A DNA stretch of 30,526 nt, from the NCBI GenBank assembly GCA_964521815.1, contig CAZFSN010000008.1, forward strand, positions 1 through 30,526, in the 5' to 3' direction. Each line of letters starts with the position of its first letter. Position 1 is the stretch's first letter. Below, piece by piece: positions 30,070-30,526 of the stretch. This stretch comes from JAAEQD01 sp964521815 (GTDB lineage Bacteria > Zixibacteria > MSB-5A5 > UBA10806 > 4484-95). The position numbers and the translations under genes are program-made. Below the pieces are notes generated by a model that made no database searches, was not told the origin of the DNA, and was given only the letters and a program-made list of their open reading frames with translations.

Positions 30070-30526
30070 ATGTGGACAACACCCGAACACGATAAGTACA
30101 GACAGAAAATCCGGGAGTTCGCCGAAAGCGAGGTTGCCCCTTACGCCACTCAGATCGATCACGATCAGGTCTTCCCCCACCAGATTCTCCCCCGCTTGAC
30201 CGAACTCGGACTTCTGGGCATGCAGGTAGACAAGAAATACGGCGGCAGCTATACCGATACGCTGACCTACGCGATAGCTGTCGAGGAGCTTTCGCGGGTT
30301 TGCGGTTCGACCGGTATCACCGTGGCGGCGCACAATTCGCTGGGCAATTTCCCGATCTACAAATTCGGCGATGAGGCGCAACGTCAAAAATATTTGCCGG
30401 ATATCACCTCCGGTGGTAAGCTGGCGGCATTCGGCTTAACCGAACCGGGCGCCGGTTCGGATGCCGGCGGTACCAAGACATTCGCCGAAAAAGTCGACGG
30501 CGGCTATAAGGTCAACGGCACCAAGT
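30070..30526 (+). CDS. Acyl-CoA dehydrogenase (third of three, cut by window end)
   Basis: The first 152 residues of a further acyl-CoA dehydrogenase run to the window edge. The ATG at 30070 has AGGA 6 nt upstream. The N-terminal helical domain and the start of the beta domain are seen, with FGLTEPGAGSDAGGTKT, the substrate/FAD-binding signature. It is clearly related to the gene before it (shared AHNSL / VHNSL region), so it is a tandem paralogue in the same operon. The catalytic Glu lies beyond the window. Confidence 0.93.
   Translation, partial: MWTTPEHDKYRQKIREFAESEVAPYATQIDHDQVFPHQILPRLTELGLLGMQVDKKYGGSYTDTLTYAIAVEELSRVCGSTGITVAAHNSLGNFPIYKFGDEAQRQKYLPDITSGGKLAAFGLTEPGAGSDAGGTKTFAEKVDGGYKVNGTK

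Overview
The window looks like part of a genome, probably metagenome-assembled, from an uncultured Gram-negative bacterium of the FCB group; something like candidate phylum Zixibacteria is my guess, not a result. The clues are a secreted M6 protease ending in a type IX-like sorting domain with the NYPNPFN signature, lipobox lipoproteins, a System I cytochrome c maturation cluster and a His-rich N-terminal extension on ATP synthase subunit a. A run of 10 N inside rseP (7245-7254) marks a scaffold join. It is flanked by two diverged copies of the same coding segment, so the two sides may not come from one genome.

Layout. 1-163: tail of an unidentified plus-strand gene and its terminator. 214-4877 (minus): ccmABCDEF for haem export and cytochrome c maturation. 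CcmE carries a CxxxY motif instead of the haem-binding HxxxY, and no ccmG or ccmH follows. 5012-10706 (minus): an envelope and protein-export block with two tandem type I signal peptidases, the site-2 protease RseP, Dxr (isoprenoid synthesis) and two exported cyclophilins. 10713-11120: a 408-bp gap with two intrinsic terminators and, between them, a good promoter that seems to drive a short structured RNA of about 120 nt. 11121-18410 (minus): a complete F-type ATP synthase operon atpZ-I-B-E-F-H-A-G-D-C. 18411-18726: a divergent control region.

18727-19359 (plus): a small NADP-dependent oxidoreductase. 19541-22177 (minus): the M6 protease. 22342-22414 (minus): tRNA-Gly(GCC). 22524-23414 (minus): a PhzF-family protein. 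From 23527 on, mainly plus strand: a small lipoprotein, a B12-binding subunit of the methylmalonyl-CoA mutase type, an acyl-CoA dehydrogenase, a radical SAM/SPASM protein, a DinB-family protein (minus), a 3-hydroxybutyryl-CoA dehydrogenase and two more acyl-CoA dehydrogenases, the last cut by the window end.

Together the genes describe a respiring cell: c-type cytochromes and ATP synthase for energy, acyl-CoA oxidation with a B12-dependent mutase for carbon, and an envelope export and quality-control set. Promoters read by eye resemble sigma-70 sites. The tRNA-Gly promoter (TTGACA, 16 nt, TATATT) gives an internal standard, and the small-RNA candidate matches it exactly. I found no CRISPR array, phage, transposase or restriction system. 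The least ordinary items are the Cys-type CcmE, the small-RNA candidate, the repeat-built N-terminus of AtpB and the rseP join.
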